A DNA stretch of 64,000 bases from Raffaelea ambrosiae (taxonomy: Eukaryota; Ascomycota; Sordariomycetes; Ophiostomatales; Ophiostomataceae), in NCBI GenBank assembly GCA_002778195.1, contig PCDI01000003.1, forward strand, positions 2,315,913 through 2,379,912, written 5' to 3'. The notes under the pieces are model-generated. The model did no database searches. It was given only the letters and a program-made list of their open reading frames with translations, and was not told where the DNA came from. Each line of letters opens with the position of its first letter. Position 1 is the first letter of the stretch. Made by a program: the position numbers and the translations under genes. Shown piece by piece: positions 54,941 to 64,000 of this stretch.

Positions 54941-56970
54941 TTACAGCATGCGGATCTGCTCCCGCAGGCGGTCGTTGCCGCGCAGCAGGTCCTCGAGCCA
55001 GTCGGCGGCCATGGAGAGCATGACGCTCTTGCTGAAGCCGCCGCCGTGCAGGCTGGGGATGATCGTGCAGAGGTCGTCGAAGCCTTCCTTGATCAGGGTT
55101 CGCCGCTTCTGCTCGCTCTTGATGTGGTTCTCGCGCTTCTGCTCCTCAGACAGATTCTCGCGAGGCTGCTTGGACTGCACAGCGGTGGACCGGCGGCGGC
55201 GGGCTGGAGTGTCGACCGAGCCGTCCGAGCTCCCCATCGGAGGCTGCTGCGGCGAGGAGGGAGACAGGGGGAAGATGTTGCCGGTGACCGACGTGCGCGA
55301 CTTGCGCTTTCTTGGCCTGGCCACGGTGCTGCCTCCATTAAAGGCGCCCGCAGCGTCCTCTTCATCCACCAGAGCCTCTTCGTTGTCGCCGTAGATCACC
55401 TCTTCGTCGAACGCGTTCAGAAAGTCGGCGCCGTCGTCCTTGCGGCCCTTGACCCGTCGGCGCTTCCGTGGCGACATGTCCGTGCTGCGGCCGTGGGGGG
55501 CCTCCGCAAAGTCGGCAACCATGGAGGCCGTCCGGGTCTTGAGCTTGAGGGGGTTCATCTCGCCGTTGTAGATGGGGCTGGACGGCCGGGTGGTGTTGGC
55601 GCTGCGGCTGACTTCCAGGCAGTCCATGTGCTTCATGTGCGACTCGAGCAGAGCATCGGACGTTTCTTTCTCGCTCAGCGGCGTAAACTGGACGTGGTTG
55701 AAGCTCTCGTCGGACCCCCAGCGCAGAGCAGTGGAGAGGGCGGTGCGTATTTGGCGCTGGTCGTAGGCGGGCTTGCCGAACATCATGTCGTGGAAGGTGT
55801 TGTCGTGCTCGCCCAAAGGCGACTGCAAGACCGGGATCGATTGGGTGCGGGGCTTGGGGCTGTGCGACTGGAGGATGCCGACGGCGCCGGACTGGCTGGG
55901 ATCGTGGAGGAGAGGGGCAGCCAGGGGGGTCGGAGAAGCCGTGGCGGCGGAGGAAGAGGGGGGGCGAGCAGCGGCTATGACGAGGCCGGCGTCGTGGTGT
56001 TGGATGAGGGTGGGCATGTTCTCGAAGTGGTGCAGGCTGTTGGAGCGCATGATGGGCCCGTTCTGGAGGACGGAGGCGGCCTCGAGCACCTCGGCGGAGG
56101 GGCGCGGAGGGATGTCGATGGCCGAGGCGCGGCGCAGGATGGCGGGATGGACCATAGTGGCCGAGGACGGCGCGGTGGGCGAGATGGGCGAGTGGTGAGC
56201 AGCTAGGGATACCGGGTTCGGGGCGGAGCCGGCCACGGACTGCCGGCGCTGTTGCTGGTGCTGTTGCTGTTGCTGTTGCTGTTGCTGGTGCTGTTGCTGG
56301 TGCTGTTGCTGTTGCTGTTGCTGGTGCTGTTGCTGTTGCTGCTGCTGGTGCTGTTGCTGTGGGGGAGGCGGTGGCGGCATGGCCAGCGACTGTGACATGG
56401 TGGCCAAGTCGGGGAAGACCTGGTGGATGAAGTCGCTGGCCGTCGGCGACGACAGAGGGTCTGGATGGTGGCCATAGAAGCTGGTCGAGCCCATGAACTG
56501 GGGCGGCAGATCCATCCAGCACTCGCTGTACATCAGCCCGCCGGGCGTGCCGGTCGAATATGTGGGCGCGTCGGAGGTCATGTCTTCGAAGAAGAGGTTT
56601 AGAGCCTTCTGCTCTGTGTCGGAGAGGAGCGGAGCGCCCGGAGGAGGATCGGGAGCCGTTTGGAAGGGGAAATCATCAACGGAGTCTGGGGAGGTCAGAG
56701 AGGGAGACAGAGCGCGGGAGCGGGGGACAAGAGGAAAAAAACGAAGAAGAAAAACAAAAGAGGCAGCAAGACACAGAACGTTGAAGATATTGTGGTATCG
56801 TGATGTGGAAAAAAGAGAAAAATAGAAAAACAGAGAAACAGAAAAGCAAAAAACAAAAAAATACAGGACGACAGAAATACAAAAAGAGAGACACTGGCAC
56901 GGAACGAAAATCACTCACATCCAAACGGCATCGCTGGGTCAGGATCCGTCAAGAGACGTTCCGAAGCCAT
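54941..56970 (-). CDS. Basic helix-loop-helix transcription factor
   Basis: Exons 56970-56919 and 56685-54941 give 598 residues. Exon 1 encodes MASERLLTDPDPAMPFG; the split codon joins to YSVDDFPFQ. The middle is Gln/His-rich (alternating CAG/CAA and CAC codons) and Ser/Pro-rich. Two basic patches (SPRKRRRVKGRK; ARPRKRKS) are likely nuclear signals. The bHLH lies at the C-terminus: ENHIKSEQKRRTLIKEGF is the basic region with His-Glu-Arg-type DNA contacts, followed by DDLCTIIPSLHGGG, the loop, and FSKSVMLSMAADWLEDLLRG as helix 2. Related fungal bHLH factors bind E-box DNA as dimers; the pathway controlled here is unknown. The 233-nt intron separates a short first exon from the rest, as in many fungal regulators. 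Confidence 0.88.
56224..56362 (-). repeat. Gln/His-encoding CAG-CAC repeat in the bHLH gene
   Basis: About 45 codons, nearly all CAG/CAA (Gln) with single CAC (His) codons every three to seven residues, forming an imperfect minisatellite in an activation-type region. Confidence 0.9.
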
Positions 56971-57168
56971 GGCCTGTGGTCGTTGGTGTACAGCGAGCAT
57001 GGACGCGGCTGGACGGGCGATCTGGGGAGCTGACGAGAGACGTGGACACTGGACGGGCTTCTAGAGCAAGGGAGGGCGCATTTGCTGGGAAAGGGAGAGA
57101 TGATGTCGGACAGTGGGAAGAGTAAGATGGACGGAGCAGGGATGAGAGAGACAGGTCGCGAGACAGTT

Positions 57169-57230
57169 CGACAATTCGAGAGACAAGTTGAGAGACAAGT
57201 CGAGAGACAAGTCGCGAGACAAGTTGAGAG
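57169..57230. repeat. 12-bp tandem repeat (AGACAAGTTGAG / AGACAAGTCGAG)
   Basis: Four to five imperfect copies differing mainly at TTGAG, TCGAG or TCGCG, in the leader-side region of the bHLH gene. Confidence 0.85.
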
Positions 57231-60129
57231 ACACAGAGTGGAGAGAAGAGTGGACGGCGCGCAGACGAGAGTAAGACAGAAAGAAGGGTCTCGCAGAAAC
57301 ACAGGAGCAAGAGGATCCAGATCTCGCGAATCCTATATGTACAATCCGGGACGAGGAATGCAGAAGAAGAGGCCGGTCGAGCAGACCAGGCAGGTTGAGA
57401 GGATCGGCAGGCGCGTCCGGTCTTATTTGTCCAGAGAGCAGGCTGGGATGCCAGAGGCAGGTGGACGCAGGGAAGGCGCACGCACCCGCCGGCTGCCGAT
57501 CTGAAATCGGGGATTTGCGCTTTGCTTGCTTTTTGCTTGCTGCTTTGCGAGGCAAAAAGAGGCAGAAAAGGCCCCAGACAGGGACTTGGCGAACTTGACT
57601 TCTTTTGGCCTTCTCGGGAGGGGTGACTGGGAAAGGAGGGGGGGTGCCGCCAGACGGGGTGGCCTGGGGTAGCCGCGCCGTGCTGGGGAAGTGCACAGTT
57701 TGAGTTTCTTGATCGCCTTATGGCCCGAGAGAGAGAGAGAGAGCGTGTGTGTGTGTGTGGCAGCAAGGGAGCGCGAGCAGCGAAGCGTCGTGAGGGTGTG
57801 AGTGCGTTGGAATTTGCGGAGAATTGGCGGGGGCGCAGAATTTGCACATGTGAAAGAGGGAAATTTATTTTATGGGGAGACTGCGAGGAACAGGAAGGGA
57901 CAGAAAAAGGGAGGCCCATAACAAGTAATAAGAGAAGCAGGAGCGACCGCCGGCAGGCCAGAAAACTGGGGAATGGCACTGGAGGAGGGTGGCGCTGGAA
58001 ATCGGCAGGAACGACGGGGCGAACAGACTGGACCCATGCGGAAAGAGCGGGCCTGACCAAGAAGAGCTGTGTAGCGCAACCTATGGGAGGCGGCCTAAAG
58101 AAAGCTGAGGGTCTGTCTGCAGGCCACAACAGACATAACAGACATCGCAGCCGTAACAGACACAACAGACACTGCAAGCCACTAACACGCGCGCTAAAAA
58201 CGACACACTAAGCCCGCCAAAAGGAGGGGGAAGGGAGCCTAATCCGTCTCCTCTCCGCCTCTCTGCAGGCGGCGATCCTGGGAGACGGCGTGGGCTTTAG
58301 TGATCTAGTTAGTTGGTGGGCACTGGAGCGGAGGAATGAAAGCCAGAAAAGAAACGGTAAGGGACGAGAATTAGAATGGGCGGTTCCGGGAAGCTTGCGG
58401 GAAAGCAGCTAGAGGGAATCATGGGGGGAATGCGAGCTGACTATTGGGTTGCTAATTAGAGGCCGTGGATGGCGGTCGTGAGGCAAGCCGGGCAGACTGG
58501 ACTTTCGGCGTCTGCGTAGTGGATGTGGTTTGGGCGACTGCCTCTTGCGGAATGCTAGGCGTCTCGAGTCCTGCCCAATCGACAGGAAGGAACGATCGAC
58601 AATGGCCAATCACTGCGTATACAAGCAGCGTTGTGGAGAAATGGCAACCGCGGGGAACAGGGAAAGAACAGGTGGGAACAGTGCAGGAAGCAGCAGGACT
58701 GGAAGGAGAAGGAACGATGCAGACTGGAATATTACCCGAGCACACGACAACAGACCAACGACAACAGACCAGATTACACTGCCAACTACCAGGCTGCCAA
58801 CTACCAGACCAGACTACCAGACCAGACTAACAGCTTGCGACAAGACGCCATAAGCCAACAACCAAAAGTCTGCGCGCGGCCGCGAAAGGAGCAATAAAGT
58901 GCAGGAAAAAGCAGTCAAAGAAGGAAAGGGAGGAAAAGAAGAAATTAAGAATGTAAATCGCTAAAGAAGGAAAGGGAGGAAAATAAGAAAATAAGAAAGC
59001 CAATCCAATAAAAGACCAAGATAAAAGAAAAGAAAAAGGCCAAGACACAGAAAACACCACACGGCACTGGAACTCTCCAGCAATCAATGCCGCCTAGCAT
59101 CCACAGCAAGCATCCGCGCAAGCACCACGGAAAAGAGCATTTCTCCAGAGAAAAAGAAAAGTAGAGCATCAAAATGGCAATGCCACCACTGCCACCGGAT
59201 GCAGCCAGATGCAGCCAGGTGCCCCCAAAGCACAGTCCTCTTCAGCTCTGCCCAATCTCGGCGGCTTTCTGTGTAGGCTATCCCCAGCTGAGTGACGTGC
59301 TCGCGCAGCTGGGGAAGCGAGGCCAGCAAAAAGAAAATATGCCTCTCTTTCGGGTGCCTAGTCGCCTGGCTCATCTGGCCGTCTTCTCACTAACATCATC
59401 TGCCAGTAGTCTGCCTCCGTCTCCCGAATGCCCGCGTTTGTCTGGCGATCTGACTAGACAGCGCCGGCTGCCTCTTCCTTCTTTCCCCTGATTTTATTTT
59501 TATTTTATTGTAACTTATTTCTGCCTTCTTTGCCTGCTGTCCTTTCTTTGCCCATCTCCCTCAACTCCTGGATTCTCTCTTTCTGCCCTCGGGGGCCTTA
59601 CTCTGCCTCCATCGTACGAGACTGGTCTTTTCGGTGAAACTTTCTTTTGTGGCGTTTGGGCTGCCATCCCTGTGGTCAAGTCTATTTCCCCTTCGGGCTT
59701 TTTGTGGTCAATTCTAGCCACCTTCAGCCATTTCTGGTCTTTCCTGTTCATGCCTAGGTCATCTCGATAGGTTTGATTGCCTCTGGTTACATTGCTGGAG
59801 GGGGCAAAACGGTGCCGTCTGCGGCCTCCTTGGTCGCTCTCCTGGCGTATCCTGTGCACCTTTCTTTTGCTGACCATCGCCGGCCCTCCCTCCCTGTGCA
59901 TGGTCACGGCGGTTGCGCTGTTGGACTCCTGGCATTTCTTTTGGGGAAAACGCGGGGAACCCCAGCAGGAATGCGGACAGACCAAGCCGGTCCGGGGCAG
60001 GACTAGTTTAGATCAAAAGGATACCAAGTGAAGGCAAAGGGAGGGGGGGTACCGACTGTTGGTCCAAGGTATCAAGACGCCAGGACACGTATGGATGTTT
60101 CCACGATGATCCCAGGCATCTACCACGCC

Positions 60130-60158
60130 CTCCAGACCTCCAGACCTCCAGACCTCCA
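60130..60158. repeat. 9-bp tandem repeat (CTCCAGACC)
   Basis: Three perfect copies with a partial fourth. Confidence 0.85.
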
Positions 60159-60772
60159 CCGCGCTCCACAACACCGCTATGACACCTACGAGTACGAATA
60201 CAGGACACCTACAGGACACCCCAACCAGCGCGGTTAGACAACATTAGCCGCCCCCCCCCCCACGAGTGGTTAGATAGGAGATACGGAAGCCCTGCCATCC
60301 CTCCTCGACCTGTCTGCCAGGCCGGGGACACCCCCTGCACCCCTGGTGGATATGGATGCAACACTGTTTCTTACGGTTGGATATAAGCAGAGAGACGAGG
60401 AGTGCGGTGAGTTCTACCTGCATGGAGGCCTGGAGACGTGAACGACAGAAGAAGCTGGGGGGTTTCACATGCATCGGCTCAGACAAAATTGACATGGACA
60501 ACGGAGCATCACGGCCTCTCTTCGCATGTTGAGATGGTAGAGTTTGGGGATGGAGAAAATCTTACATTGGCAGGGGGACTTCCAAAAAGACTTCCAAGGA
60601 AACTCAGAGCACCAATACGCTTCAACGCACACCCGCCCTGCCCCTCACACCGGTGGCATGAGAGCAGGGATTCAGGAGTGACCGCCTGCAGAAAGAATGA
60701 AAGAACAATAGTCTCGATCAGCCAGCTCCACCCATTCCCCATCGAGACACAGACATGGCGTAAGCAAGTTAG

Positions 60773-60814
60773 GCAAAGACAGCAAAGACAGCAAAGACAG
60801 CAAAGGTAGCAAAG
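60773..60814. repeat. 9-bp tandem repeat (GCAAAGACA)
   Basis: Four to five copies, the last one changed to GCAAAGGTA. Confidence 0.85.
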
Positions 60815-63097
60815 GCTGTAAAATGGGAGAAGGCGGCACAGCCAAAAGAAAAAGGCCAGCCAAGGGGGATACATGGCAATACATTGCGTTGTAAGCACGG
60901 CGAACGTACGTGCGACCCAAAAAGCAATGCCCCCCCAGCTACGCGCAAAAACGCAAAAGGCGGCGTAAAAAGAACGCCATGCAGGCGAGAAAAGCAAGGA
61001 AATCGTCAAGCACATCCAACACCGAGAAAACAGGGTGCAGGCGGTACTTTCCAACAGGGGTTCAACATTGCCTAATCCTTCCATGCAGCCAATGGGCGAC
61101 TGCAGAAGCCAGAAAGGCAGGAGAAGGCGATATCTTTGCCTTCTTGCCAGTCAAGAAAGGGCAGGAATACCAGAAAAAAGCAGGCAAACTTTTAAAAAAA
61201 CAAAAAAAAGCCCCCGGAAAGCTTGAAAAAGGAGCAAAATGCAAGTGTGCGGGGACAGCAAGTCAGGCACACAGGAGTTACGGTCCAACGGAAGAGCTTG
61301 ACTCTCGTATACGATGCGGTGCGTTTTCGGGTTCTTGTTTTTTTCTTCTGCAATGTTTATCAAGACTCTTCAACGATATTCGCCAACGCCCGTCGATGTC
61401 TCTCGTACTCGTAGAGACGGAGGTATTCTAGACAGAATGTACGAGTGTGCCTCTACTATGTACACTTACAAGCAATATCCACTTACAAGTGATATCCACT
61501 TTCACATGCCACCGAGATCGACCAGCCGAGCCGACATGGCGCCCCACATTTCGGGTGTTACCCAATCAGGGTGTAATTTCTTTTGCTCTTCTTTTCTTGA
61601 CCCCTGTTCACACCTTATTCTCCCGGAAAATATACGATAGTTGACTAGTAGCTCGTGCTCGTACGTACTACGAGTATGTAGTACCGTCCGTCCACCCATA
61701 GAAACAAACGTCCGTGGACTGGTTTGACTATTGTGTTCTGTGCCCCTAACCCATCAGTTCTCCCATTGAATCCAAGCGGCGAGCTGTCAGTTTCCAGCCA
61801 CAAGCTGCATGGACGACCACGTACTCTAGTACATGGGCTTTGGTAGCATTGTCCGTTCAGCACGAAAACCATTCGTCCCGAAAAGCGTGCCAGGTACATA
61901 CATACTCGTCGTACGAGAAATACGGCATCCGTGGCCGCTCTTGTCCACTTCGCCGACCTGGAGCGCCCGTCAGGTGGCCGGTGACGCGCGCTTTTCCTGT
62001 TTGGCTGGAAGAGAGAGTGCGGACAAGAGGGTGGTGATGCGGAGGCTTCTGGGAGAAGAAGGGAGTGGGAGGACGGTCCTTCCTATTCTGGCCGAGAGTG
62101 TAACGCGGGACGGACGCGTGGACGGAACCGACGTTGGCAGAAATACGGGATGCTTTCCTTGTTGTGCGACTGGGCCGTACTCGCAGCGGGCTCGAAACCA
62201 GCTTTCCATCACGTGATGTCATCGATTGGGCGGGTTGCAGTTTCCCCATATCCTCAGCGGTGTCGTCATTGTGCTCCAGCCACACTTCTGCAGGGAAGGC
62301 GCGCCCCAGTTGCGCCCCGTGTACAAAGTCAGCAAGAACCAGTTCCATACCACTTTGGGGGGGCGGGCAGCTTCACGTGTCTGTGCCAGCCTATCGCGTT
62401 CTGTCTTTCCCCGGGCCGCGACGCAAAACGAACGACATCGCAACTTTCACACACACATTGTCTTCCTCCTTGCCCATCCCGCCCAACACAATCAGCAACA
62501 CCCACCCACCACAACGCGGCAAGATACTAGACCCCAGACCCGCCCCCGGATTTTGGGAGGGGCAGCAAGTTGAAGGAAAAGAAAAGGCCTTGGCTAGCTC
62601 CCCTTTTTTTATTCAGCTGGGCCGGCGTGCCTTTTTTTTTTTTTTTCTTCTCCCACTCTTGGTTTCCCCTCATCCCATCCCCGGCTTCACGAACGGCATT
62701 GCCCTTCGGAAGAGGCTCTCTCTCTCTCTCTCTCGCACTCTTTCGCTCTCGGCATTTCCACGTTAGCTTGTGATCCGCCACTGGTTGGGCCCAGCTTGTC
62801 CGCGACGGTGCCTCCACGCCGGTCCGGCCCTGGCACAAGGGGGAAAAGTGTATCACACACACACACACACACATCACATTGAGAGAGCTGGGCCAAGCCA
62901 GGCACGGCCGTTTTGATAAGGGCCAAAAAAAAAGACGGGGTAATAACTAGACTAAAAAAAGGGGAGCACAATCACGAGACACCTGGTTGGTGTTCCTTGT
63001 TCCTGGAGGTGGTGCTGCTGAAGCCTGTGTCCTTTTAGGGGGCCTTTTAATTCTATTTTCTGGTCTGCTGAGAAGCTAGTGCCGGCTTTTCTGGGCT

Positions 63098-63150
63098 TTG
63101 GGGCTTTGGGGCTTTGGGGCTTGGGCTTGGGCTTGGGCTTGGTGTGGGCT
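63098..63150. repeat. GGGGCTTT / GGGCTT repeats
   Basis: Four copies of an 8-bp GGGCTTTG unit that grade into 6-bp GGGCTT units, in the region before the last gene. Confidence 0.85.
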
Positions 63151-63549
63151 TTGGGGGCTTCGTCTGGTCTTTTCGCTGCTCCTTGTTTTGGCCGTCCCCG
63201 GTCGCTCCTCCCGTCTTGGTCGCTCCTCCTGCCTCTGTCATCTCCTGCGGTGTTGCACACGCACGCGCCCCCAGTTACACACACACACACACAGTCGGGC
63301 TATTTCCAACTTACACGATCCCACGCACACTCTGCTCTCGCGCGCCCTCTCTCACGCGCTCACGCTCTCACGCCGTCCCCCCCCCCCCCTCTGCACACGC
63401 CTCGCGCCACATCACGCACGCCTGGCCCCCCTTCACAGGCCTGCGGCACCTGCACCTTTTTTTTTTTTTGTTTTTGGTCTTGCTTTTTGCTTTTCCTTGC
63501 TTTTTTGGTTTCCTTTTCGCGTGCATGCTGCATGCACGGGCAACGCCAT

Positions 63550-64000
63550 ATGCCTTCTTCTGCCCAGCCGAATGCAGGTCCCTCGGCCAGGAGCAGCCTG
63601 CGGCCTGTGTCTGGCAGGTGGCCAGCAGCAGGCATGGCCAGCACAGGCCCAGGCACAGGCCCAGGCCCAGCAGGCGCCCACAGGCTCGCCGTGCCGCCAG
63701 CCCTGCGGCCCCTGGCGCGAGCGTACCTGCTTGGCTATGCCTCCACGGTGGCGCCGCGCCTGCTGTCGACGCTGGTTGCCTTTGCCCTCGCCTACCGCCG
63801 CAGGCGTCGCCGGGCGGCTGCCGACGGCACGCCGCCGGCCGGCCAGCCCGGCCGGCCCGACACGGCGTCTCTCGCTCATCTCCGGGGCTCGGTGGCCCGC
63901 ATCCTCCGGAGCGGCCTGGAGATCCACCGCTTCCCTGCTTTCTGCGCGGCTCTCGTCGGCGGCAGCACTCTCTTTGAGGTGAGCCATACCACGCCTGGAC
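63550..64000 (+). CDS. TMEM135 / Tim17-22-like integral membrane protein, first exon only
   Basis: The first exon reads 63550-63978 (143 codons, phase 0) and ends at GAG|GTGAGC; the rest lies beyond the window. After an Ala/Gly/Pro-rich start the protein shows ARAYLLGYASTVAPRLLSTL, an Arg-rich loop, then ILRSGLEIHRFPAFCAALVG and GSTLFE. The pattern LGY...APRLL...GLxxNRFPxFCxxLxGGST is what I recall from fungal membrane proteins related to TMEM135 and the Tim17/Tim22/PMP24 group. The exact start is uncertain: a second Met lies 28 codons downstream (AGMASTGPG). Other open frames across this segment are shadows. Confidence 0.7.
   Translation, partial: MPSSAQPNAGPSARSSLRPVSGRWPAAGMASTGPGTGPGPAGAHRLAVPPALRPLARAYLLGYASTVAPRLLSTLVAFALAYRRRRRRAAADGTPPAGQPGRPDTASLAHLRGSVARILRSGLEIHRFPAFCAALVGGSTLFEVSHTTPG

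Larger units (their letters stand above)
56971..63549. other. 6.6-kb stretch without a recognisable gene
   Basis: Upstream of the bHLH start (minus) and of the TMEM135-like gene (plus), so both promoters and leaders lie here. Open frames are short, biased to Lys/Thr/Arg and lack family motifs. Short tandem repeats occur at 57169-57230, 58127-58172, 58742-58832, 60130-60158 and 60773-60814, plus CT, AC and T runs near 62650-62875. One TACTATGTA motif is at 61454. A non-coding RNA or a lineage-specific gene cannot be excluded. Confidence 0.55.

Noticed and set aside
54917..56206. 429-codon plus-strand frame antisense to the bHLH gene
   Set aside because: Shadow of the bHLH coding exon; the minus strand carries the bHLH signature.
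57169..57230. Regular repeats that might suggest a CRISPR-like array
   Set aside because: Units are contiguous 12-bp tandem copies with no spacers, and the DNA is eukaryotic.
61857..62348. 163-codon minus-strand frame in the right-hand gene-free region
   Set aside because: No domain, mixed codon bias, neighbouring frames equally open; not supportable as a gene.

Overview
The window reads as nuclear DNA of a filamentous ascomycete, most likely a Sordariomycete; an Ophiostomatales or Sporothrix-like fungus would fit, but that placement is an inference from protein style and is not proven. Supporting signs are short spliceosomal introns with GT(A/G)NGT donors, CTAAC or CTGAC branch sites and YAG acceptors, strong G/C preference at third codon positions, polyglutamine (CAG) tracts, and fungal families such as DUF3712, GEP3 and a TRAPPC13-like protein. 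I found 21 protein-coding genes, two of them cut by the window ends. I saw no transposon, CRISPR array, rRNA or convincing tRNA.

Layout, left to right. 1-15 kb: DUF726 hydrolase-like gene (-, cut by the left end), HECT ubiquitin ligase HUL4 (+), mitochondrial ribosomal protein mL61 (-), mitochondrial GTPase GEP3 (+), PP1 inhibitor YPI1 (+). 15-19 kb: a DENN plus C1 protein (-). 19.2-25.05 kb: 5.9 kb without a recognisable gene. 25-33 kb: TRAPPC13-like (-), an eight-exon KH-domain splicing protein of the KHDC4/BLOM7 type (-), acetolactate synthase regulatory subunit ILV6 (+), ornithine carbamoyltransferase (-). 34-44 kb: DUF3712 membrane protein (+), ribosomal protein eS10 (-), SDE2 (+), COX12 (-), a small MLRQ-like mitochondrial membrane protein (+), an RRM protein (-). 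44-57 kb: SEC31 (+), a secreted CE1-type esterase (+), Y-family DNA polymerase iota (+), a bHLH transcription factor (-). 57-63.5 kb: 6.6 kb without a recognisable gene. From 63.55 kb: the first exon of a TMEM135/Tim17-like membrane protein (+), running off the right end.

Themes. Most housekeeping genes form divergent pairs on promoters of 0.4-0.8 kb. Two of these pairs are mitochondrial on both sides (mL61/GEP3 and COX12/MLRQ-like). Vesicle traffic is represented by DENN, TRAPPC13 and SEC31, and pre-mRNA splicing by KHDC4, SDE2 and an RRM protein. ILV6 and ornithine carbamoyltransferase are two amino-acid biosynthesis genes that each have a TGACTCA (Gcn4/CPC1-type) element upstream.

The most unusual observation is a set of very small exons: a candidate 3-nt exon in COX12, a 13-nt exon in the neighbouring MLRQ-like gene, and 22-nt and 24-nt exons in the KHDC4 gene. 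HUL4 also carries a 210-nt intron that is a multiple of three and has no stop in frame. The 9-mer TACATAGTA occurs at least ten times, always outside exons. All exon boundaries were derived by eye from reading frames, splice signals and remembered family conservation; no search or transcript data were available.
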